Assembly: GCA_900291925.1 (NCBI GenBank)
Contig: UWYS01000005.1
Span: 496,001 to 560,000 of the forward strand
DNA length: 64,000 nt
Direction of reading: 5' to 3'
DNA from: Thecaphora thlaspeos
Taxonomy: Eukaryota; Basidiomycota; Ustilaginomycetes; Urocystidales; Glomosporiaceae
Under the pieces are notes generated by a model. The model made no database searches. It was not told where the DNA came from and worked only from the letters and a program-made list of their open reading frames with translations. This document shows positions 46,837 to 55,959 of the stretch, one piece after another (within the stretch, counting starts at the first letter, position 1; the number at the start of each line of letters is the position of its first letter). The translations under genes were made by a program, and so were the position numbers.

Positions 46837-48076
46837 CTAGTCGTCCATCTTGGCCTTCTTTGCATTCGTAGCGACATCGTCTTGCTCTTTCTTCAGACGT
46901 GCTTTTCCCTTCCCTCCGCCTGGAGCAGCATCGAGAAGCTGATACACCTATCGACCGACGTCCAGAACGAGTCTCACGATCGGTTGTGAGCAATGTCGAG
47001 AGGGTAAGAAGGCGAGCATTAGGACGGAACAGGTGGGAGGAAACAAGGGAAGACTTGCCTTTTTGTTGGTGCCGCCCTTGGACTTGAACGGTAGGAGAAT
47101 TGGAGCGTATTTGTAGATCTGTCATCTGTAGCTTCACAGAAGAGAGAGCAAACGTCAGATGTCGATCGTGTTCACTACGTTGCCAAGATGATACAAGGCA
47201 GAACGAAGCGGGACCCACGTGAGAAAGCATGATCTCCCTGATGGCGTAGTTGAGCCAGCCGGTATGTTCACCTGTCCAATGCTGATTTGTGGTCGTCGTC
47301 CATCATCGCTCGAGCAGCAAGCGTCAGACTACTTTCCTCCTTTCGGTAAACGTTGCACAGGCAGTCTGAAAGAGGATACATACCGACAGGGAGGCCGCCA
47401 CAGCTCCTGCAGCAGTCGGCTTCCTGCCGCCCTCGTTGTGGACGACTGCTTCGTATACCGCCATCTCGACTTTTCGCTTTTTGCCAAGGACATTTCTGGT
47501 CCTTTCGACCTCCTTATCCTTTTCTTCCTTGGCTTCGATCGCGGGGAGTGGCGGCGTATTGATTTCGATCGACGGGTCTCTGCTTCGCTTGCCTCTGACG
47601 GGGGAAAGGGATGCGCTTGACGACTCTGCGTCTCTTCTCCCAGTACAGCTCGCCGTTACAGTCTTCGTCCGTCGACGAAAACGTAGGCGGTCCGACGGTC
47701 GCGTCGGGCAGACGAGGCCTCGTACCGACGGGCGTAGCGACTCTTGTGATCATCCGCGACTTAGGAGCGCCGTTTTTGAACGTTGGCTTGGTGGTTGTCT
47801 TGTTCTTCCCCGCCGCGCTTCGAGCGGTGGTAGCCGACGCAGGCGTCATGATGTCTTCCACCAACTCGTCACACAGCGGCGGACGGGGACGACGGAGCGT
47901 GATGCCTTCCGTCTTCGTCGTCCGACTGGCTCTCATCGTCTCCTTCGCATGCGTCCCTGACCACTCCGGCTGCACGTCGAGACTGCAAGGACGCAGTGAT
48001 GGGCTGCCTGGACGGCATCTCTTCATCGCTCTCGGAAGTCGTAATGATCTCGGCGGGAGGGTAGCGAAACGACATG
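46837..48076 (-). CDS. Unknown nuclear-type Lys-rich protein, 5' end unresolved
   Basis: The 3' half is phase-consistent: an exon ending at 47726, then 47625-47384, 47281-47219, 47118-47055 and 46919-46837 (introns 100, 102, 100 and 135 nt). The translated core reads in pieces: EVERTRNVLGKKRKVEMAVYEAVV, AASLSHWTGEHTGWLNYAIREIMLSH, IYKYAPILLPFKSKGG, and a Lys-rich tail ending AKKAKMDD, a likely nuclear-localisation signal. The 5' part is unclear. An acidic frame starting with ATG at about 48076 (MSFRYPPAEIITTSESDEE) stops at 47869, while the frame that continues into the good exons (CDELVEDIMTP) overlaps it by 2 positions out of phase. Either translation starts at the internal ATG near 47851, or an intron or base error joins the two. 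I do not recognise the family. It is convergent with RFC5. Confidence 0.5.
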
Positions 48077-48446
48077 CTTTCGGGACAGATCAAGTTGAAT
48101 TTCGAGAAGAGAGGGTATCGAGATGATGTGGGACGGCGGCTGTTTGGTACAAGTGGAGTGGAGCGAAGAGCGAGGCACGAGTCGAGCGTGTGGAGATCAA
48201 GGTAGTCAGAAGGGAAAGGGGGGAAAGGGAGGGAGGCAGGAGACGAAGTGGCGGAGCGTGCGTGTGCGCCTGAGGGGGCGGGACGGCCACAATCGGCTTG
48301 CGCGACCAAGCAACAGACGATAGGTTGGACCGGATAGGCGCCAAAAGCAAAGTCTGTGCAGCCTGCCCGCTTCCGCACGTTTGCCCGTCTAGATGGCCAC
48401 AGATGGCGCGGAGGCCCATCCGCCCCTTTCCGCCATTTGTATCGCC
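48077..48446. other. Intergenic region between DBP6 and the unknown gene
   Basis: The 3' flank of DBP6 and promoter of the neighbouring minus-strand gene. A G/A-rich patch at about 48205-48240 is the only visible peculiarity. Confidence 0.4.
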
Positions 48447-50913
48447 TCACTGCCCCGCCTCGCCGCCCGACCGCTTGTAGAAGTCGGCCAGCTTCTGGAG
48501 CGCCTCGGCGTAGCTATCCTTGATCCTCGGGTCGACGCGCTCTGTCGGCTTGACCTTGTCGACCTTGCCCTGGCGGATGATGGTCTTCAGCAGGCCCTTA
48601 AAGTAGCGCGCCTCTTGCTCCTCGACTAGCGTCCAGGCGTCTCCCTCGCGGTTGGCTCGAGCCGTTCGTCCAACTCGGTGGACATACTTGGCGGCATCGA
48701 CGGGTACGTCGTACGAGATGACGTGCTGCACGTCTGGTAGGTCGATTCCACGCGAGATGAGGTCGGAGCAGACCAGGCTGTCGAACCGAAGAAGAGAGGT
48801 GCAGTATCAGGGAGAGAGGTCAGCGTGTACAACGGCGACACGTACGAGGATGACCACACCTTCTGTTACTCACAGGTCGATCTGGCCCTTTGCAAACTCG
48901 TCCATGATCTTCTGCCTCTTACCCGCCTTGAGCTCCGATGAAAAGTTCCGCGCCGTAATTGTTGGCAGACCGTGCTCCTTCTGGCCTACCTCAAAGAACT
49001 CAACAAGCTTGACCAGCCTCGCCGCCGACTCGACACTCTTCATAAAGCAGAGCGCCTTCCTGATGGGAACCTTGGGCCTGTGTAGGAGCTGAAGCAGCTC
49101 GAGCGGCTTGTCCGCCGCATTGGTGATGAGCATGTGTTCGCGGAGAGATTGGGGCAGCGAGAAGCTCTCATGGTCCGGGCCCGCGGCATCCTTCGAATCC
49201 GCCTGAATGGTGATGTAGTGCGGGTTACGCAGGCCGAGCGTGGCAATCTTGGCCGGGTCTCTTGTCAGAGTGGCCGAAAAGAGGAGCTTCTGGACGCCCG
49301 GTGTGACTTGCTCCTGCCCCTCGATGGCCAGTCCGCTGCGTTGCCGCAACACTCGGAAGGGAGCATCGGCAGCATCGTTGTCGAAGCGGCTCAAGTTCAA
49401 CCGGTTGTCTAGGTCGAGCAGCGAGTCGGCCTTTGCGGTCGACTCAGCGACCCCTTCCTCGGTCGCCTGGAGCACTCTCCGGAGCCATTCCTGGAAGGAC
49501 TGGCTGAGGAGTCGGTCGGCCTCGTCGATAACCAGGAAGCGCAGGTGGGATAGTGTGAAGCCGGGAGTCGAGTCCAGATGATCGATCAAACGTCCGGGCG
49601 TGGCAACCAGGATGTCGACTTTCGGCCGCTCAAAGTCTTGGTTCATGATGTGCGACTGCTCGTGGGCAAAGCTGTGCTGTCCGGTGGCGATGCCGACCTT
49701 GAGGCCCGTGCCCTTGGCGATGAGCTCGATCGTGCTCTTGACCTGCGAGACCAGGTCTCGAGTTGGAAGCACGATCAGGGCGCGCAGCCGCGTCACCTGC
49801 CGCGTGCGCAGGACCTCGACGATGGGAACCGAGTACGCCAGCGTCTTTCCGCTGCCGGTGGGAGCCGAGACGCACAGGTCTCGTGGTGGGGCGTGGGGTC
49901 GGTAGAGCGATCTGCTGTGCGGCAAGGAAAGCAGCGAAGGGATGACCGAGACTTGGACTGCACGGGATGAACGTATGAGGCAAGCAGGAAAGAGAGAAAG
50001 TCAGCGTCCGACTCGGCCATTTTGACTAGGTCAGTTCGACAACGCTTGCTTCGCAGATGATAAACTCACCAGCGAACCACTCCGACACACCCAGCATCTC
50101 CAACCGTCTGCGAACGCTTTCGCTGAGCGCCACCTTGGCGAAGTCGACATTTCCCGTAGTGCCGCTCTCGGCATCGACCGCTTCGGTGTGGTTCTGCTCG
50201 TCCTTGCCAGAAGAGACAGGCTCGGACAGCGTCGGATCGACAACAGTCCTGTTTGAGAGGCCCTCAGGAAGACCGAGCTGCTTGATGAGAGCTGGGTCCG
50301 ATGCCTCCTTGATTCCTGCTGGCGGGAAACGCTGCAGGCCCAATACCTTCTCCTCGCCCTCTCCCTCGTCTTCTCCATCTCGGGGCGTCTGAGGCTTATC
50401 CGCCTCATCGCTCTCATCATCGCTTGCTTCGCTTGTTTCTCCCTTCTCTGCGTCATCTATCTCCATCGCTGCATCGCCGTCCGCTTTTGTGGCGTCCTTC
50501 GATGGAGCATCTCTCTCGCCCTCATCGTCAGAGCTCGAGGGCGAGGATGAGTCCGAGCTAGAGTCTGAGGAGTCCTGCGCCTGCTCGTTTGCCCGCTGCA
50601 GTGCCGCCTCTTCGGGAAAGGTGAGCGAGTCTTCGAGGAGAGCGGGCGGAGGGATCTTCTTCTTCTTGTCGCCCTTGGGGGCTGCCTTCTTGCGCGCCTT
50701 TTTGCGGTCCTTCTTCGCCTTCAAGTAGCGCTGCTTTGCCTTTGTCTTCTCCTTGGGCGCTCCCGAGCTGCTCCTGGTGGCGTTCTTGAGGGCGGGGGCG
50801 CGATTGAGGCGCGAGGGGTGGATGTTGAGATTACTGACGGCCGGCGTCGTCGTCGACGGCTCGGTGACCGAGAGCTTACGCTTCTTTGTGGCCGGCAATT
50901 CGGGTGCGCTCAT
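48447..50913 (-). CDS. DBP6: DEAD-box ATP-dependent RNA helicase Dbp6 (DDX51 type)
   Basis: Three exons, 50913-50070, 49957-48874 and 48777-48447, join in frame to give 752 aa. The first 270 residues are low complexity: a Lys/Arg-rich block then a long acidic Ser/Asp/Glu stretch, as in other Dbp6 proteins. The helicase core follows: VQVSVIPSLLSL (Q-motif region, formed at the exon 1/2 junction), SAPTGSGKT (motif I), PTRDLVSQV (Ia), TPGRL (Ib), VIDEADRLL (II), LLFSATLTRDP (III), CFMKSVESA (IV), SDLISRGIDLPDV (V) and YVHRVGRTAR (VI). The PTRDL and SATLTRDP variants and the two linker insertions match the Dbp6/DDX51 branch. It functions in the nucleolus in early 60S ribosomal subunit assembly. 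All motifs are intact, so the enzyme should be active. Confidence 0.93.
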
Positions 50914-51550
50914 CGCAATAGTATCGGTCAGTCGGACTGTGGGACGGATTGTAGAAGAGCGCAGGGCGTATGGTAAGAGAGACAGAGAGAATGATGTAGG
51001 AAGACGGCCGAGGAGTCAGTGGAGCCTGAGAGAGTGGTTCTTCCGGCGAGGAAAACAGTGCCGCGCGCTTAGTCAGCAGAGAAGATAAAGATCCCTCGCT
51101 CAGGGTCCACACGCACCTTCATCAGGCCGGGCGAGGTGCAGCGAGCACGGCCAGCACACACCCAGGCGCCGTGATATGAATGCTTTGCGCACGACACCTG
51201 CGACCCGTCACATGAGCACCTCTCCCAACATAAATAGTCTGCGTGACAGAGGGTGGCGAGGAGACCTGAAGCCAAAGGATGGTCCGTGCGGATTGGTATC
51301 TAAGGAAAGGGGGGAGAGCGTGTCACATGCGCGATCAACAACAGCAACAACTACAATAAAAGGCCCAGAGCTGATTGACGCGAGCGAAGGGAGAACAACG
51401 GCGGGACGAGAGCGTGGAAAGAGCGAGACGGACGACAGAGTGGCGAAGGGCGAGCACCTGGCAGCTTGTTGCATCGTACGGCCGAGTACGAGGACCATGG
51501 AAGGAGGATCGGGTGCAGCCAGTAGTTGCATTGCGGCGTACCGCGAATCA
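50914..51550. other. Intergenic region between DBP6 and BYR4
   Basis: Both flanking genes are on the minus strand. It contains the BYR4 3' flank and the DBP6 promoter. A minus-strand frame at about 51213-51069 preceded by an AG acceptor reads like coding at its end (MKVRVDPERGIFIF), but no start or partner exon was found, so I do not call a gene. Confidence 0.4.
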
Positions 51551-54500
51551 CTACTGTCCGCCTGATGGTGGTGCCATCGTGCCGCTGCCTTTGCCCAGAC
51601 CTCGAGCAAGTTTCTGGAGGTGGTAGAGGTGCGGCTTATGTCTCTCGATCTCATCCATCGACGGAGAATACTCCAGCGATCCGACAGCGTCGCGCTTCTG
51701 CGTCGTCTGGGGAGCGACCCGAGGGAGGAAGCTCCGCATCTCAGCGCGGTGGCGAGCTTCCGCCTCAATGCACGCTTTCCAGAGGCTTTCGTCGACGTGG
51801 TCCAGATGAGGTATCGTACCGGTCTTGATGGCGTGCGCAACGGCGACCTCGACAGCCGTTGCGAGCCTAGCACTGCGTTGCCGCGGCGAACGTCCGAGGC
51901 CGGAAGCCTCGCTAGGTGAGGGCGAACACCTCTCGTCGAGGCGGCCAGCAAGCTGGCCCGACCGCATCTTGCGCGCACGTATCGTCGACTCGCCGTTCCA
52001 GCTCGCGTTCGGCTTGATTGCGTTCGAGCGCGCCTCGGACCCGCACTCCGAGCCGAAGCTTCGCAGCGAGGCCGCCTGCGCATCGAGTCGCTGCAGCTGG
52101 GCGGTGCCGCTCTCGCTGCCAAGCTCCTCCTCGAACTGCGCAAAGACCTCGGCATCCTCCTCGTGATTGCGGTGAACCCACTTCATCTGAAGCGGGTCGA
52201 AGATCATGTCGCCCACCATCTTAACGCCGCAGGCGATGTTGGTGATCAGCGAGCTAGAGTCCTGTAGAACGGGCGAGCTGTAGCCGCTCAGGCTGGCCAG
52301 CGCCGAACTCGTCGAGCTGCCAGTCAGCTGGCTGATGAGCGCCGGTCGCATGCTGCTTTGCACGACGCTGTCAAAATCGCGGAGCGCGCCCTCATTACCA
52401 TCCCATCGGAGAGCCTTTGGGTTCCACCGCATGCCCCTGACGGTCTTCTGCGTTGTCGATGAGGAGCCAAGGGGCTTTATGAGGCCCGGCTTGGACTGCT
52501 GCCTCCCTATCATTCGTGAGCTGCGCGACGTGGACTCGTCCGAAGCGGTTCGGGCCGGACGTTCGGGCCGCACCCGTATCGCCGAAGCACTCGTGCTAGG
52601 CAGGTCCTCAATGGCATCGAGCTCGTCGCCGTCGCCGTACGCCGCAGTACGACGCAGAAAGTGGGTAGATGGCGGGTACTGGACGAGTGGTGAGACGCGG
52701 CCCTGCCGCGAGGGGTACGGGGATCGAGATCGGTGCGATGGACTGCTCTCGTCGGCCGGGCTCGGTCGGACTCTCGCAGAGCTGCGGCTGGGAAAAGCGA
52801 CGGTCCTACTCACTGCCAGCGCCGAGCTGCCCGGGACGGGTGGCGGCGGGCTCTCCTTGGCCATCCTGGCGACGATGTCGGCCGCCGTCTCGGCCGCACG
52901 TGCCCTCGACGCTGCCGTTGAGGCTGTGAGGCGCGAACTGAACGACGAAGGGGTCCGCGGGCCTGAGTTGGCGGTGCCAGCCGTCGAACCGGAAGAGGTC
53001 GGTCTACCCTGCTGCCTGAAACGGTCTGCCAACGAAGGTAGAGATCGTTTCCGTGCGAGACCTTTGTTCCGCGTCCGGTGCTGCGGTGCGGGCGAGTCGG
53101 ACGCCTTTTGGTGGAGATCGCTGGCTGAGCGCTTGTACTGCAGACCTTTGCCCCTCAGAACGCGGGGTCGGCCAGCTGCGTGACCGTGGGACGTGTCTAT
53201 CTCGGAGGAGTGGCCCGTAGTTGTGCTGGCGCTCAGCTGAGAGATCGTCCGCAGCCTAGCGTGCGACGAGAAGATCTCACTCCGGGTCGGGACCGCCAGG
53301 CTGCTTGATTGCGACATACGCGACCCGGGCTCCCGAGTCGACCACAGGTGAGATAAAGTCGAGGACGATAACGGCATCGACGAAGGCGCTGGCAGGGGAG
53401 GATGCCCTGAGAGATGACCCCTTCCCTGGGCCCAACCCGTCTGGAGCGGGCCTCGGTGCCTTGTGCGATAAGAGAGCTTGTTGTTGGACAGCCTGCTGGG
53501 TGAAAGGTCTAGGTCATCGGTGATCACTAGGCCTCCTGCCAGGTCGGTCTCGGACTCGATGGGGCCATCGGTATGGGGTTTGAGCAGGTCCGCCTCCGGC
53601 GGTCCGCCCGCTCGCTTGACGTTGAGGATCGCCTCAAGCGTCTCCGTGATCCGTGCGACCGGTCTTTGCTCACGAGCGTTGGTGTCCATCTCAAACACGC
53701 TGCCCTCGAGGATGAGGCCATCCAAGGGATCCTCGTGCTCGTCGTCCGCGTCGCTCTCGGCGCCAAACCGCGTCGACGACGCTTCGAGGTTATCGCCAAG
53801 GTTGCTGCTGCAGCTCTGCGACCTGCTCAGTGCGCCCTCGGGGCCGGGCGACGGCGATCTTGCATGGACGTCCTCGCCCCAGAGCAGCCTTTCCTGGTCC
53901 AAGGTCGAGTGGGATCGTTGCCGCGACATCACGGGGCTAAGGCTGAGCTTGTCTAAGCTGGGATCGAGATCGAAGTCGTGCTCGATGTTTGCCTCGCTGT
54001 CGGCCTCTTGGCCCAGCGAGGCGGCGTCGCCACGGCCACGGAACTGGTAGGCCGGAGAGAGAAGCGAGGAGCGACCCGAGGAATCAGAGGCCGAGGTGCC
54101 GGACAGTTGCTTGTGCGGCAGCTTCCTCGGCGGACTCTCTGGGTCGGTGAAGTCGGTCGAGATGCCGAGGTTGCTCTTGTAGCTGGTGCTGGTCGTCGTG
54201 CTGACGCTGGTGGATGGCTCACCGCCGTCGAGGTCGCTCGTGAAGCTGGCCTTACGCTGGCGCAACGCCTGGAGGTCGAACGGCAATGAGTCTGGGATAT
54301 GCAGATCGGCGTCCCAGTCATCTTCATCCGCGAAAGCCAAGACAGGGCCCGTCCCGAGCTGGACGATGGTCCCGCCGTACTGGCCGGACCGCTGAGCCTC
54401 AATAACGAGCTTGAGGGCGGACCCGGCCGCGCTGGACAGCTTGATTGTGTCTGTTTTGTCCTCTTCATTTTCGTCGTCCAATCCGATGTCCGCCGGCAGC

Positions 54501-54724
54501 TCTGGCTCGCCACCGGCCATGCTTCCACCACCCTCTTCGAACTCCTCGTCCCAGTCCTCTGCCTCTGTCTCATGGTCGAAGTCACCGTATTGTCCGTGTA
54601 CGTCCTTTGCGGCGTGGTGTGCGATGCATATACCGCGATCATTGAGATCGAAGTCGGCGTCGCCCCAGTCCTCGACCTCGTCGGCACCGCCCGAAGCAAG
54701 GGACGTGTCCCTTGGGTCGGCCAT
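51551..54724 (-). CDS. BYR4: Byr4/Bfa1-type GAP subunit of the septation/mitotic exit network
   Basis: Single exon, 1057 aa. The N-terminus carries the acidic motif VEDWGDADFDL and a second copy-like AEDWDEEFEE, then DDWDADLHIPD; this is the typical Byr4 start. Most of the middle is Ser/Arg-rich and disordered. The diagnostic repeats lie toward the C-terminus: RGMRWNPKALRWDGNE and GVKMVGDMIFDPLQMKWVHRN followed by an acidic EEDAEVFAQFEEEL. In yeasts Byr4/Bfa1 together with Cdc16/Bub2 forms a two-component GAP for the GTPase Spg1/Tem1 at the spindle pole body and so restrains septation or mitotic exit until anaphase is complete. Fungal homologs vary widely in length (574-665 aa in yeasts), so the large size reflects disordered insertions. 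Many SP/TP sites fit control by kinases, which is inference. Confidence 0.85.
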   Translation of the reverse strand: MADPRDTSLASGGADEVEDWGDADFDLNDRGICIAHHAAKDVHGQYGDFDHETEAEDWDEEFEEGGGSMAGGEPELPADIGLDDENEEDKTDTIKLSSAAGSALKLVIEAQRSGQYGGTIVQLGTGPVLAFADEDDWDADLHIPDSLPFDLQALRQRKASFTSDLDGGEPSTSVSTTTSTSYKSNLGISTDFTDPESPPRKLPHKQLSGTSASDSSGRSSLLSPAYQFRGRGDAASLGQEADSEANIEHDFDLDPSLDKLSLSPVMSRQRSHSTLDQERLLWGEDVHARSPSPGPEGALSRSQSCSSNLGDNLEASSTRFGAESDADDEHEDPLDGLILEGSVFEMDTNAREQRPVARITETLEAILNVKRAGGPPEADLLKPHTDGPIESETDLAGGLVITDDLDLSPSRLSNNKLSYRTRHRGPLQTGWAQGRGHLSGHPPLPAPSSMPLSSSTLSHLWSTREPGSRMSQSSSLAVPTRSEIFSSHARLRTISQLSASTTTGHSSEIDTSHGHAAGRPRVLRGKGLQYKRSASDLHQKASDSPAPQHRTRNKGLARKRSLPSLADRFRQQGRPTSSGSTAGTANSGPRTPSSFSSRLTASTAASRARAAETAADIVARMAKESPPPPVPGSSALAVSRTVAFPSRSSARVRPSPADESSPSHRSRSPYPSRQGRVSPLVQYPPSTHFLRRTAAYGDGDELDAIEDLPSTSASAIRVRPERPARTASDESTSRSSRMIGRQQSKPGLIKPLGSSSTTQKTVRGMRWNPKALRWDGNEGALRDFDSVVQSSMRPALISQLTGSSTSSALASLSGYSSPVLQDSSSLITNIACGVKMVGDMIFDPLQMKWVHRNHEEDAEVFAQFEEELGSESGTAQLQRLDAQAASLRSFGSECGSEARSNAIKPNASWNGESTIRARKMRSGQLAGRLDERCSPSPSEASGLGRSPRQRSARLATAVEVAVAHAIKTGTIPHLDHVDESLWKACIEAEARHRAEMRSFLPRVAPQTTQKRDAVGSLEYSPSMDEIERHKPHLYHLQKLARGLGKGSGTMAPPSGGQ

Positions 54725-55959
54725 GGTGGAAGTTCGTGCAAGGTGGACAACGACGGCGCGTATCCGGCTAGGTCTGTGACTGGGAAGATTACTGCGGCTG
54801 GAGATCGTGCGGAAGAGTGCAAGAGAGGAGTATTCGTACGTCGGGTGGTCGATCGCTAGAAGCTGGGTTCACTAAACATTGTGCTACAAGGCTTCGATGC
54901 TCCGAGCTTGTACTGAAGAGGGCTGAGGGGGGAGGGGAAAGGCTGTCAACGCCGAAAGTGGTCGCGGGGGGCCGGAAAGAGATAGAAAGAAGGCCAGTCC
55001 AAGGGCGAAAGAGCCGTTGTGTGTGCCGATGCGATGCTGCTGAGTGTGGCGGTGCGTGTGGAGAGCTGGTGCCCGGCGAGCATGTGTTTCCAGCCAGTCG
55101 AGGCTGAAGGTGCACCGCTGGCGACTGCCTTGACAACGTGAGGTGGCGATGATGACGAGAAAGGTGTCCCTGTGTGATGGTCCGCTATCCTCACCAGGCC
55201 GCGGTTTGCTGGCGTACAGTGCGAGGTAGTCGGAAGAGGTACGATGAGTCGAGATGACGACGAGAGCTGACGGGTAGGACCACGGGTAAGGGTCTGAGCT
55301 TAAGGGAAGGCGAGGCGACGGCGGGGCGAAGGCAGGCGCAGGCAGAGGCCAGCCCAGCCTGGCGGGAGACGGACAACCGGCCGAACGCGGCAGGGTCCCC
55401 CACGCACCCAGCACAGACCTGGCCAGCTGTCCAAGTCTTGACCTAGTTATCGCAGAGCTCAAGCGGACTTGAAGATCTCCAGCGCCCCCGCCTCTCTGAT
55501 GACCTCGAAAGAGGCTTATATACGCCTTGCCGGACCAACGTTGGACGGCAACGGGCAAAAGCTTAAAAGAGCCAACAGAGTCACGTACGGTAGAGAGCAA
55601 CACCAGCCGGGCCAGCGGAGCAAGCGAAAGGGTGCTCCCGCGCGCCGGCAGTTGGGGCGGGAGGGCCAAGCGAAAGCCAAGCAAAGTCTGTACTGTACGT
55701 GAGTGCACCGCTTCCCTTCCGAAGCTTCAGGCGTAGCCGGTTCGTCCCCTTGCCTGCCTCCTTCCCTCTCTGTTTCACTCACACACTCTAACTATCTCTC
55801 TTCTCTCGCTTCTCTTCCCTAGCTGCCATCGCCACCCCTCGCCCTGCCGTCACTGTCTCGGTATGCTTCCGACGTAGCCAGCCTCGAACCGCTTGCCCAC
55901 GCACCGAGCCACCATCTAGTCTGTAGGTCTGTCGCACGCTCCAAGGCTCGCCTCAAACG
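54725..55959. other. Divergent region between BYR4 and the ARMH3-like gene
   Basis: About 1.2 kb with both promoters. The last 200 bp before 55960 are C/T-rich leader. Frames open here have no conserved features. No RNA gene or repeat is apparent. Confidence 0.45.

Noticed and set aside
47053..47060. GC-AG intron (AAG|GCAAGT) in the unknown Lys-rich gene
   Set aside because: Using it shifts the last exon into a frame that stops after eight codons; the nearby GT donor preserves the Lys-rich tail.
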